Below are positions 1-4,624 of a stretch of 8,062 nt of DNA, one piece after another (the stretch's first letter is position 1; every line of letters begins with the position of its first letter). The stretch is taken from the NCBI GenBank assembly GCA_023434535.1, contig JAEYSR010000203.1, forward strand, positions 1-8,062. The letters run 5' to 3'. A model generated the notes under the pieces. It was not told the origin of the DNA and did no database searches. It worked only from the letters and a program-made list of their open reading frames with translations. The position numbers and the translations under genes are program-made. The stretch comes from Actinomycetes bacterium. Its GTDB lineage: Bacteria; Actinomycetota; Acidimicrobiia; Acidimicrobiales; Microtrichaceae.

Positions 1-453
1 GAGCTGCTGCACCGCTACGTGGAGGCCGGCTGCGAGCTGCTGATCGTGCACGCCGAGGCCTGCCGCCACCTCCACCGGACGCTCGGCCTGATCCGGGACC
101 TGGGCGCGTCGCCCGCCGTGGCGCTCAACCCCGCGACGCCCGCCGTCGCCATCCAGCACGTGCTCGACCTGGTGGACGAGATCCTGGTCATGACGGTGAA
201 CCCCGGCTTCGGCGGCCAGGACTACATCGCCACCATGGAGCCGAAGGTGGCCGAGGTCCGGGCGATGATCGAGATGTCGGGTCGGGACATCGACCTCGAG
301 GTCGACGGCGGGATCGGACCGGCGACCGTGGGCGGCGCGGCCGCTGCGGGCGCCAACGTGTTCATCGCCGGCAGCGCGCTGTTCCGCGATCCCGAGGGCC
401 AGGCCCACGCGGTGAGCGAGATCCGTGCGCTCGCCGAGGCCGCCCAGGCCTGA
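1..453 (+). CDS. rpe: Ribulose-phosphate 3-epimerase, C-terminal part (5' truncated)
   Basis: Interconverts D-ribulose 5-phosphate and D-xylulose 5-phosphate in the cytosolic pentose phosphate pathway and, where present, the Calvin cycle. The reading frame is open from the first base of the window, so the N-terminal part of the TIM barrel lies upstream. Visible family signatures in order are the LLIVHAEA strand with its metal-site His, ALNPATP, the long VMTVNPGFGGQ loop that closes over substrate, and VDGGIGPATV, which carries the catalytic/metal Asp and the phosphate-binding glycines. GANVFIAGSALF then forms the last phosphate-binding strand. About 150 residues of a usual 215-230 are present, and the carboxyl end looks complete. 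A lipoprotein gene follows 23 nt later on the same strand and may be co-transcribed. Family identification is firm; only the missing start is uncertain. Confidence 0.95.
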   Translation, partial: ELLHRYVEAGCELLIVHAEACRHLHRTLGLIRDLGASPAVALNPATPAVAIQHVLDLVDEILVMTVNPGFGGQDYIATMEPKVAEVRAMIEMSGRDIDLEVDGGIGPATVGGAAAAGANVFIAGSALFRDPEGQAHAVSEIRALAEAAQA

Positions 454-476
454 CGGCGACCTTGCTCCGCACCGCC

Positions 477-947
477 ATGCGCCGACGCGAGGCGCTGCGC
501 CGACGCACCGCGTCCCCCGGTCGCGCCGTGGCCGCGGCCGCTGCTCTGGCCGCGGTCGTCGCGCTCGGGTCCTGCAGCGACGGCCGGCCGGCGTTCTGCG
601 ACGACCTGTCCCGCAGCGCCGACATGTCGTCGCTGTCGGAGGCACTCGCGTCCCAGGACCTCGACAAGGCCCGGACAGCGGCCGAGGAGTTCTCCGAGCT
701 CGCCGACAAGGCCCCCTCCGCGATCCAGCCCGACATGCAGGACCTGGCCTCTGCGGTCAGCGGCATCGTCGATCTCCTCACCGCGGAGCGCAACGCCGTG
801 CCGGGTGCCGGGACGGACGGCCAGGGCGACGCCGCCGCCGTCGAGCAGCAGCGCGACCAGCTGAACCGCCAGCTCGAGGAGCTGTCCGCGACCAGCTCGC
901 GGGTCGAGCGGTGGGCCTCGCGGGAGTGCGGACTCGACCTGTCCTGA
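477..947 (+). CDS. Small putative lipoprotein, function unknown
   Basis: I do not recognise a family. The ATG at 477 gives 156 residues. A TTG at 462 in the same frame is possible but less likely, and neither start has a clear Shine-Dalgarno. The N-terminus is strongly basic (Arg-rich residues 2-16), followed by an Ala/Val hydrophobic stretch (about 17-30) and a lipobox LGSC with the lipidated Cys at 33, so the product should be anchored outside the membrane. The mature part is short, mostly helical and acidic. Residues 52-104 and 117-148 have heptad-like Leu/Ala/Glu/Gln spacing suggesting a coiled-coil or helical bundle. Cys41 and Cys151 could form a disulfide. It starts 23 nt after rpe on the same strand, so an operon with rpe is plausible, though no functional link is evident. 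Confidence 0.75.
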   Translation: MRRREALRRRTASPGRAVAAAAALAAVVALGSCSDGRPAFCDDLSRSADMSSLSEALASQDLDKARTAAEEFSELADKAPSAIQPDMQDLASAVSGIVDLLTAERNAVPGAGTDGQGDAAAVEQQRDQLNRQLEELSATSSRVERWASRECGLDLS

Positions 948-963
948 CGGCGTCGGACGGCCG

Positions 964-985
964 CGGGTGCAACCAGTTGCGCCCG
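964..985 (+). terminator. Hairpin after the small lipoprotein gene
   Basis: A 9-bp stem (964-972 with 977-985, one G-T pair) closes a CCAG loop 16 nt after the lipoprotein stop codon. No T-tract follows, so this is a candidate for intrinsic termination or 3'-end protection rather than a textbook terminator. Confidence 0.4.
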
Positions 986-1050
986 ACCTCGGCGACCGGA
1001 AGACTGCTCCCCCAACGGCAGAGGGGCCGGGGTCACGGGCGAGTGCGACC

Positions 1051-1171
1051 TTCCAGAAGTCTCACATCGGTCCAGGATCGACCGATGGGAAGTCGTCATG
1101 TGGTAGCCATGTGTTCGTCATGGAACCGTCATATCTCGGCGGTTCCATCTCACATCTACGGCTGGGGCCGT
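1051..1171 (+). promoter_or_regulatory. Structured leader or control region of the CAP-domain gene
   Basis: The 271-nt gap before the CAP gene contains three perfect or near-perfect hairpins: 1065-1072/1080-1087 (8 bp, 7-nt loop), 1121-1128/1140-1147 (8 bp, 11-nt loop) and 1158-1162/1167-1171 (5 bp, TGGG tetraloop). The 9-mer TCTCACATC occurs at 1060-1068 and 1148-1156, each time preceded by TTCCA and followed by or overlapping a hairpin, so the region looks like two related modules. CGTCAT occurs at 1094, 1116 and 1127. I could not match it to a known riboswitch class. It may be an RNA element in the 5' untranslated region, a set of protein-binding sites, or both. Confidence 0.45.
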
Positions 1172-1218
1172 CGACAGCAACCCCCACAGCAGCGACCGAC
1201 GAGAAGGAGCCTCCCCTC

Positions 1219-1731
1219 ATGGACAGCACGTCCCTGAACTCCCTGGGAACCACGAACGGTGGGACCGACACGATGACCGAGACCGCAGCGGGCTCACGGC
1301 CACGGCGCCGGGGCCGGGTGGCGACGCTCGCGATCGGACTGGTCGCCGTGCTGGCGATCCTCGGGGTTTCGTGCACCCGCAACGCCTGGGCTCTCGACTC
1401 TGCCTCCCGGGTCAACGACACCCGAGGGACCTCCGGACTGAGGCCTCTCGTGATCGACGACACGCTGGTCAACAAGGCGCAGGCCTGGGCCGAGCACATG
1501 GCGGCCGTCGGAGCGATCTCCCACTCGAAGCTCACCGACGGCGCCGGCAACGACTGGTCCGTCCTCGGCGAGAACGTCGGCATGGCCTCGAACATCGCCC
1601 AGATGCACAGCATGTTCATGAACAGCCCGGCGCACCGCGACAACATCGTGAGCGGCAAGTACAACCGGATCGGCACGGGTGTCGCCGAGGCCGGCGGCCG
1701 CCTCTACGTGGTCCAGGTCTTCGCCGGCTGA
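1219..1731 (+). CDS. Secreted or membrane-anchored CAP/SCP-domain protein
   Basis: A 170-residue protein of the CAP superfamily (cysteine-rich secretory protein / antigen 5 / PR-1, bacterial SCP-like). The ATG at 1219 is chosen because a purine-rich GAGAAGGAG sits about 8 nt upstream; the frame stays open further upstream but without protein-like sequence. After a basic segment (27-33) there is a hydrophobic helix (about 34-51). It ends in GVSC at 49-52, an imperfect lipobox, so signal anchor, cleaved signal peptide and lipoprotein all remain possible. The CAP domain runs from about 62 to 170 with the usual landmarks: SGLRPL, SHSK (His102), GENVG (Glu118), SPAHRDNI (His139), IGTGV and the final strand YVVQVF. 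These match the conserved His/Glu cavity residues. Bacterial members are envelope or secreted proteins of mostly unknown activity. Transcription ends at the strong stem at 1775-1810. Confidence 0.88.
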   Translation: MDSTSLNSLGTTNGGTDTMTETAAGSRPRRRGRVATLAIGLVAVLAILGVSCTRNAWALDSASRVNDTRGTSGLRPLVIDDTLVNKAQAWAEHMAAVGAISHSKLTDGAGNDWSVLGENVGMASNIAQMHSMFMNSPAHRDNIVSGKYNRIGTGVAEAGGRLYVVQVFAG

Positions 1732-1774
1732 CCGACACGAGTCGAGTCGACGGGGCGACCCGTCGCAGGACGCA

Positions 1775-1810
1775 GAACGAGGGGCCGACCTGCGGGTCGG
1801 CCCCTCGTTC
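1775..1810. terminator. Bidirectional terminator between the CAP gene and clpP
   Basis: A perfect 16-bp inverted repeat (1775-1790 with 1795-1810) around a TGCG loop lies 43 nt after the CAP stop codon and 51 nt beyond the clpP stop codon. The two genes converge on it. There is no long T-tract on either side, but the length and perfection of the stem and its convergent position make a shared terminator by far the best reading. Confidence 0.88.
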
Positions 1811-1861
1811 GCGTTCCGGATCGGTTCGTGCCGGGCGCTGCGGCGCCGGCGAGCGGGTGGC

Positions 1862-2491
1862 TCAGCGCATCTCGCCGCGGCGCACGATCACCTGGTCGAT
1901 GATGCCGTACTCCTTGGCACCCTCGGCGGTGAACCAGCGGTCGCGGTCGGAGTCGATGTTGATCTGCTCCTTGGTCTGACCGGTGTGGCTGGCGATGCGC
2001 TCGGCGAGCAGGTCCTTGATGTACTTGAGCTGCTCGGCCTGGATGGCGATGTCCGACGCCTGGCCCTGCATGCCCGCGGAGGGCTGGTGCATCATGATCC
2101 GGGCGTGCGGCAGGGCGTAGCGCTTGCCGGGGGCGCCGGCGCACAGCAGGAACTGGCCCATCGAGGCGCAGAGGCCCATGCAGATGGTGCCCACGTCGGG
2201 GGTGACGAACTGCATGGTGTCGTAGATCGCCATGCCCGCCGTGACCGACCCACCCGGCGAGTTGATGTAGAGCCAGATGTCCTTCTCGGGATCCTCGCCC
2301 TCGAGGAACAGCAGCTGGGCGGTGATGAAGTTGGCGACGGTGTCGTTCACCTCCGAGCCCAGGAACACGATGCGGTTCTTGAGGAGGCGGTTGTAGATGT
2401 CGGCCGACGGCTCCATTCCGTTGCCGGCCTGCATGAGAACGGGGTCCGCTGCGAGCTGCGGCGGGAGGTCGAGAGGTGCAATTGGCTGCAT
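1862..2491 (-). CDS. clpP: ATP-dependent Clp protease proteolytic subunit
   Basis: A serine peptidase subunit (MEROPS S14) that assembles into a barrel and degrades proteins fed by Clp ATPases such as ClpX or ClpC. The 209 residues are the normal length. Landmarks in order are DIYNRLLKNRIVFLG, LYINSPGGSVTAG (oxyanion-hole glycines), GLCASMGQFLL with catalytic Ser110, MMHQPS with catalytic His135, and SDRDRWF with catalytic Asp184. The triad is therefore complete and correctly spaced. The ATG at 2491 is chosen because the family sequence begins about there and a TAGCCT -10 box sits 8 nt before it, suggesting a leaderless transcript; no Shine-Dalgarno is visible. Actinobacteria often carry tandem clpP genes next to tig or clpX. 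Here the gene stands alone between a terminator and a repeat/tRNA region, so a partner ClpP may lie elsewhere. Confidence 0.96.
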   Translation of the reverse strand: MQPIAPLDLPPQLAADPVLMQAGNGMEPSADIYNRLLKNRIVFLGSEVNDTVANFITAQLLFLEGEDPEKDIWLYINSPGGSVTAGMAIYDTMQFVTPDVGTICMGLCASMGQFLLCAGAPGKRYALPHARIMMHQPSAGMQGQASDIAIQAEQLKYIKDLLAERIASHTGQTKEQINIDSDRDRWFTAEGAKEYGIIDQVIVRRGEMR

Positions 2492-2499
2492 GGCGCTGG

Positions 2500-2505
2500 A
2501 GGCTA
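2500..2505 (-). promoter_or_regulatory. Candidate -10 box of clpP
   Basis: On the minus strand TAGCCT fits the actinobacterial TANNNT -10 pattern and ends 8 nt before the clpP ATG, the distance expected when transcription starts at or just before the start codon. No convincing -35 hexamer is seen. If correct, the hairpin repeats at 2570-2702 lie upstream of the clpP transcript. Confidence 0.45.
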
Positions 2506-2569
2506 ACGCGGTGAACCGGACTTGCCGCACCTCCCCCGCCGGCCCGCTCCACCCTCCGCCCGCCGGCCC

Positions 2570-2630
2570 CCACCCGCCGAACTTGTACGCCACACACCAC
2601 ATGCACGACACCCACGTACAAGTTCGACAG
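2570..2630 (-). repeat. Long-hairpin repeat, copy 1
   Basis: The first of two tandem copies, offset by 71 nt. The core is a perfect 12-bp inverted repeat (2578-2589 with 2615-2626, arm CGAACTTGTACG) around a 25-nt loop that is C/A-rich on the plus strand and G/T-rich on the minus strand. The stem extends to 2574/2630 if the two outer C-A oppositions (2577:2627, 2575:2629) are read as G-U pairs in minus-strand RNA. The strand given reflects that observation. It is not a terminator of any annotated gene, since none converges on it. It may be an interspersed palindromic element or a small structured RNA. Confidence 0.85.
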
Positions 2631-2640
2631 CCGGACCCAG

Positions 2641-2702
2641 CCACCCGTCGAACTTGTACGCCACACGCCACATGCACGACCGCCACGTACAAGCTCGACG
2701 GG
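2641..2702 (-). repeat. Long-hairpin repeat, copy 2
   Basis: The second copy has a 17-bp stem (2644-2660 with 2686-2702) with one A-C opposition (2652:2694) that becomes a U-G pair on the minus strand, and a 25-nt loop identical to copy 1 at 22 of 25 positions. A 10-nt spacer (2631-2640) separates the copies. Its right end abuts the tRNA-Leu-like fragment starting at 2702. No other copy of the arm sequence occurs in the window. Confidence 0.85.
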
Positions 2703-2725
2703 TCGGGTTGAGGTCCCGGCGCCCG
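2702..2725 (+). pseudogene. Possible tRNA-Leu(GAG) anticodon-arm remnant
   Basis: These 24 nt match 2792-2815 of the intact tRNA-Leu at 22 positions. The match spans the anticodon stem, the 7-nt loop and the start of the variable arm. The loop reads TTGAGGT, which would be anticodon GAG instead of TAG. The 5' half of the tRNA is absent and replaced by hairpin repeat copy 2; resemblance to a variable arm fades after about 2725. It is not a functional tRNA. It could be a decayed tRNA-Leu gene or a partial duplication of the neighbouring one. Confidence 0.5.
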
Positions 2726-2748
2726 CGCCGGTGGTGCGGTACGGGCGG

Positions 2749-2754
2749 TACCGT
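2749..2754 (+). promoter_or_regulatory. Candidate -10 box of the tRNA-Leu gene
   Basis: TACCGT fits TANNNT and ends 11 nt before the mature tRNA 5' end, leaving room for a short 5' leader to be removed by RNase P. The same hexamer precedes the gene at 2911. No clear -35 box is visible at the usual spacing. Confidence 0.35.
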
Positions 2755-2765
2755 TCGGGCGTCAC

Positions 2766-2849
2766 GCGGACGTGGCGGAGCTGGTAGACGCGTCGGGTTT
2801 AGGTCCCGGTGCCCGGAAGGGTGTGGGGGTTCGAGTCCCCCCGTCCGCA
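2766..2849 (+). tRNA. tRNA-Leu, anticodon UAG (reads CUA and related CUN codons)
   Basis: All arms can be drawn. The acceptor stem is GCGGACG (2766-2772) with CGTCCGC (2842-2848), followed by discriminator A at 2849. The D arm contains AGCTGGTAGACGC. The anticodon stem 2793-2797/2805-2809 encloses loop TTTAGGT with TAG at 2800-2802. A long class II variable arm (about 2810-2824) follows, then the T stem 2825-2829/2837-2841 with loop TTCGAGT. The 3' CCA is not encoded. The long variable arm and the anticodon both specify leucine. It is divergent from clpP. Confidence 0.96.
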
Positions 2850-2897
2850 CTACGCACGGGCCGAGGAGGGTCGGGCCGAATCCTGCACCCCGATCAG

Positions 2898-2903
2898 TAC
2901 CGT
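2898..2903 (+). promoter_or_regulatory. Candidate -10 box for the gene at 2911
   Basis: TACCGT fits TANNNT and ends 7 nt before the ATG at 2911. With no Shine-Dalgarno upstream of that ATG, this points to a leaderless transcript beginning at or next to the start codon. The -35 region is not recognisable. Confidence 0.45.
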
Positions 2904-2910
2904 GATCGAC

Positions 2911-3306
2911 ATGACCCACGCCCCCGAGCCCTGCGGCGACCAGGTGGCGTCGGACACGGCAAGCAGTCCGGCGAAGGAGTTCTCCGTCGGGTTCCAATCA
3001 CGGGCGCGGGGTGGAGGCGGACGGCTCATCGTGAGGCCCGGACACCTCGAGGTGGTCGCCGGACCGCTGTCGTCGTTCCCGCGTCGAAGTCGTTCCTTCG
3101 TGCATCGCCATGATCGCGTCGAGGTGGTCGCCACCCGCTTGACGCCGCCGTGGTGCAACGTGCGGGTGCCCATTCGGTCGACGGGCGGTTCCGCAGTCGC
3201 GCTACTCCCTCAGTGGGATCGGGCCGAGATGCTGCACGCTCTGCAGGCCGCCGGGTTCGAGGTCATCGAACGGACCGAGTGGTGGCGGTGGCACAACCTC
3301 CCCTGA
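2911..3306 (+). CDS. Small hypothetical protein (131 residues)
   Basis: I do not recognise the family. The ATG at 2911 is supported by the TACCGT box 7 nt upstream; the frame is open further 5' but runs back into the tRNA gene. Residues 1-30 look disordered. Residues 38-100 read as alternating strands with two similar segments, LEVVAGPL (46-53) and VEVVATRL (70-77), encoded in part by an exact 14-nt direct repeat (3047-3060 and 3119-3132). The C-terminal part has the helix DRAEMLHALQAAGFEVIE (103-120) followed by a Trp-rich tail (WWRWHNLP). A beta-rich core followed by a helix is loosely reminiscent of small bacterial PH-like domains, but I cannot claim that. There is no signal peptide or membrane segment, so it is probably cytosolic. 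The next gene starts 97 nt later with its own promoter-like box. Confidence 0.6.
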   Translation: MTHAPEPCGDQVASDTASSPAKEFSVGFQSRARGGGGRLIVRPGHLEVVAGPLSSFPRRSRSFVHRHDRVEVVATRLTPPWCNVRVPIRSTGGSAVALLPQWDRAEMLHALQAAGFEVIERTEWWRWHNLP

Positions 3307-3390
3307 TCGGACCCGGCCCCTGCGACGTGCGCTGCGTGCAATGAACCATCTCCGACCGGCTCGCACGAACGCTGATCCAGCGCCGACCCC

Positions 3391-3396
3391 TACGGT
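3391..3396 (+). promoter_or_regulatory. Candidate -10 box for the gene at 3403
   Basis: TACGGT fits TANNNT and ends 6 nt before the GTG at 3403, again consistent with a leaderless transcript. There is no Shine-Dalgarno in this interval, which helps decide the start codon. Confidence 0.45.
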
Positions 3397-3402
3397 GGAG
3401 CC

Positions 3403-3957
3403 GTGTTCACGACGTCGTCGAGGCCAACGCCTCTCGGGAACGCGGTGCCGGACGATCCGGACCCGCCCGACGAACCGAGGTGGTCGACGACGCAAGTGCT
3501 CGTCGCTCTCGCAGCCTTCGTCGCCGTCCTCATCGTGGGCGGAGTCGCACTCATCGTGGCGACGACACGTGTCACGCCCGTCGAACCGGGCTGCGCGATG
3601 ACCTCGTCGGAGCCCGCGCACCGGGTCGAGGAGGCCATCGGGAGCATTGAGGTGCCCGACGAGGTCGTGGGCCACCGTGACGTCTACTGCTCCTATGCGA
3701 CTCTCAACGCCTACCGGTCCTTCCAGGACTCTGACGAGGCCGCCGAGACGATCCGATCGCGACTGCTCGACAGCGGATGGGTCCCATCTCCCGTCAACGC
3801 GGAGGCCTACTGCTGGCCGGGCACTCCTGAGATCTCGGCCAACCTCGTCCGATACCAGCCGAGCCAGTTCGACACGGACGAGGACAAGGATCTCGGCCAC
3901 TTCGAGGTCTCGTTGTCGCTGCTCCCGGGCCCATTCGCCGGCTGCGCTCAGACCTAG
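3403..3957 (+). CDS. One-pass membrane protein with exported Cys-containing domain, function unknown
   Basis: 184 residues starting with GTG at 3403. The layout is clear. There is a Pro/Asp-rich cytoplasmic tail (1-28), one hydrophobic helix (about 31-54, LVALAAFVAVLIVGGVALIV), then an exported domain of about 125 residues. Four cysteines lie on the exported side (64, 96, 137, 181), enough for two disulfides. The exported part contains a predicted helix (DSDEAAETIRSRLLDSGW, 109-126) and strands (DVYCSYATLNAY; LGHFEVSLSLL). No lipobox or enzyme motif is seen. The basic/acidic distribution suggests an N-in, C-out type II topology. It follows an unrecognised gene in the same direction and precedes a lipoprotein gene by 169 nt, in which I see no feature. 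I can assign no family. Confidence 0.7.
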   Translation: MFTTSSRPTPLGNAVPDDPDPPDEPRWSTTQVLVALAAFVAVLIVGGVALIVATTRVTPVEPGCAMTSSEPAHRVEEAIGSIEVPDEVVGHRDVYCSYATLNAYRSFQDSDEAAETIRSRLLDSGWVPSPVNAEAYCWPGTPEISANLVRYQPSQFDTDEDKDLGHFEVSLSLLPGPFAGCAQT

Positions 3958-4126
3958 CGAGCCGCTATCCCTGCAGCAGAACGACCATCCACGCACGTCG
4001 CGTCCACGGGAAGGACTGGCCGCAGCCGTGCCTCTGCCGGCGGTCAGCCTGGTGAGCGAACGTCCTCAAGTCGCTCGGCTCAGCGCCGATTCCAGTGGTG
4101 GGACGTGAGGATCGGAAGGGTGAGCC

Positions 4127-4555
4127 ATGAGCCTGAGGCGAACGGCAGTGTTCGTCATCTCGATGTTGTGCCTGACCGCGTGCAACTCGAACTCGCTGTC
4201 GTCACCAGCTCGCATCGTCAGAGTCGAGTCACTCAGCGACGGCATCACGGTCGAGTCGGTTCCACCGAGCCACGTCGTGGTTGTGAACTCGCCTGCGGAT
4301 GGACTCATGGTTCCGGGCTGGGGAGTGGTCTGGGATCGCAAGGTGGGTGACGGCTGGGAACCAGCGTTCGAGGCGCCCTACTCGATCGACGCGGCCGTCA
4401 CTCCGGACCCTGCCGCCGACTACCTCGAAGGCGCTTTCCACGAGCTCGTCGGTCAAGTCGCCCAGACCATTTGGCTGAGCGTTCCACGCGAGAGCGGCGT
4501 CTACCGGGCCGAGGTCGGGAACGGGCGGTACATCGTGGTCCGGATCGGTGACTGA
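4127..4555 (+). CDS. Putative lipoprotein, function unknown
   Basis: 142 residues from an ATG preceded by GGAAGG about 7 nt upstream, a proper Shine-Dalgarno, unlike the two leaderless-looking genes before it. The signal peptide is short (RR at 4-5, hydrophobic 7-16) and ends in a canonical lipobox LTAC with Cys19 as the lipidation site. The mature part looks like a small beta-sandwich: HVVVVNSPADGL, a VPGWGVVWDRKVGDGWEPAF segment (62-81) and the closing strands VYRAEVGNGRYIVVRIG (125-141). A bacterial Ig-like or adhesion-type fold is possible but no named domain can be assigned. No catalytic motif is visible. It ends 69 nt before the convergent oxygenase gene. Confidence 0.72.
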   Translation: MSLRRTAVFVISMLCLTACNSNSLSSPARIVRVESLSDGITVESVPPSHVVVVNSPADGLMVPGWGVVWDRKVGDGWEPAFEAPYSIDAAVTPDPAADYLEGAFHELVGQVAQTIWLSVPRESGVYRAEVGNGRYIVVRIGD

Positions 4556-4603
4556 CCGACGGAGTCGGTGACAGCCGCAGGGCAACCGACCTGTCGGGTC
4601 ACC
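4555..4603. terminator. Possible weak terminators in the convergent gap
   Basis: The 69-nt gap between two converging genes holds a 6-bp stem at 4555-4560/4564-4569 with a 3-nt loop and an alternative stem GGTGAC/GTCACC (4567-4572 with 4598-4603). Neither is followed by a T-tract, and they are mutually exclusive, so termination here is plausible from context but weakly supported by sequence. Confidence 0.3.
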
Positions 4604-4624
4604 CGTGAAACGCCGATGGGTGGC

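Noticed and set aside
948..1218. c-di-AMP (ydaO/yuaA) or c-di-GMP riboswitch before the CAP gene
   Set aside because: The conserved core sequences of those classes could not be found by eye; the region is reported as an unassigned structured leader.
362..1237. Long open frames overlapping the rpe end and the lipoprotein gene on both strands (such as 362-1099 minus and 425-1237 plus)
   Set aside because: They are Arg/Pro/Ser-rich translations typical of out-of-frame high-GC DNA and run across clear rpe and lipoprotein coding sequence and the CAP leader.
1679..2506. Plus-strand open frame antisense to clpP
   Set aside because: It mirrors clpP in the opposite frame; the minus-strand product has the full ClpP catalytic triad and family length.
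2492..2692. In-frame N-terminal extension of clpP up to 2692
   Set aside because: The extra residues encode the hairpin repeats and low-complexity sequence unlike ClpP; family homology begins near the ATG at 2491.
2570..2702. CRISPR array
   Set aside because: Only two copies are present, each a long palindrome with a conserved rather than variable loop, and no cas genes are visible.
2702..2849. Paired att sites flanking an integrated element
   Set aside because: The 24-nt match is only 90 nt from the tRNA copy, covers the anticodon arm with a changed anticodon, encloses no gene, and no integrase is present.
3047..3132. 14-nt direct repeat as a mobile-element target duplication
   Set aside because: Both copies lie inside one reading frame and encode similar beta-strand segments (LEVVA/VEVVA) with no element between them.
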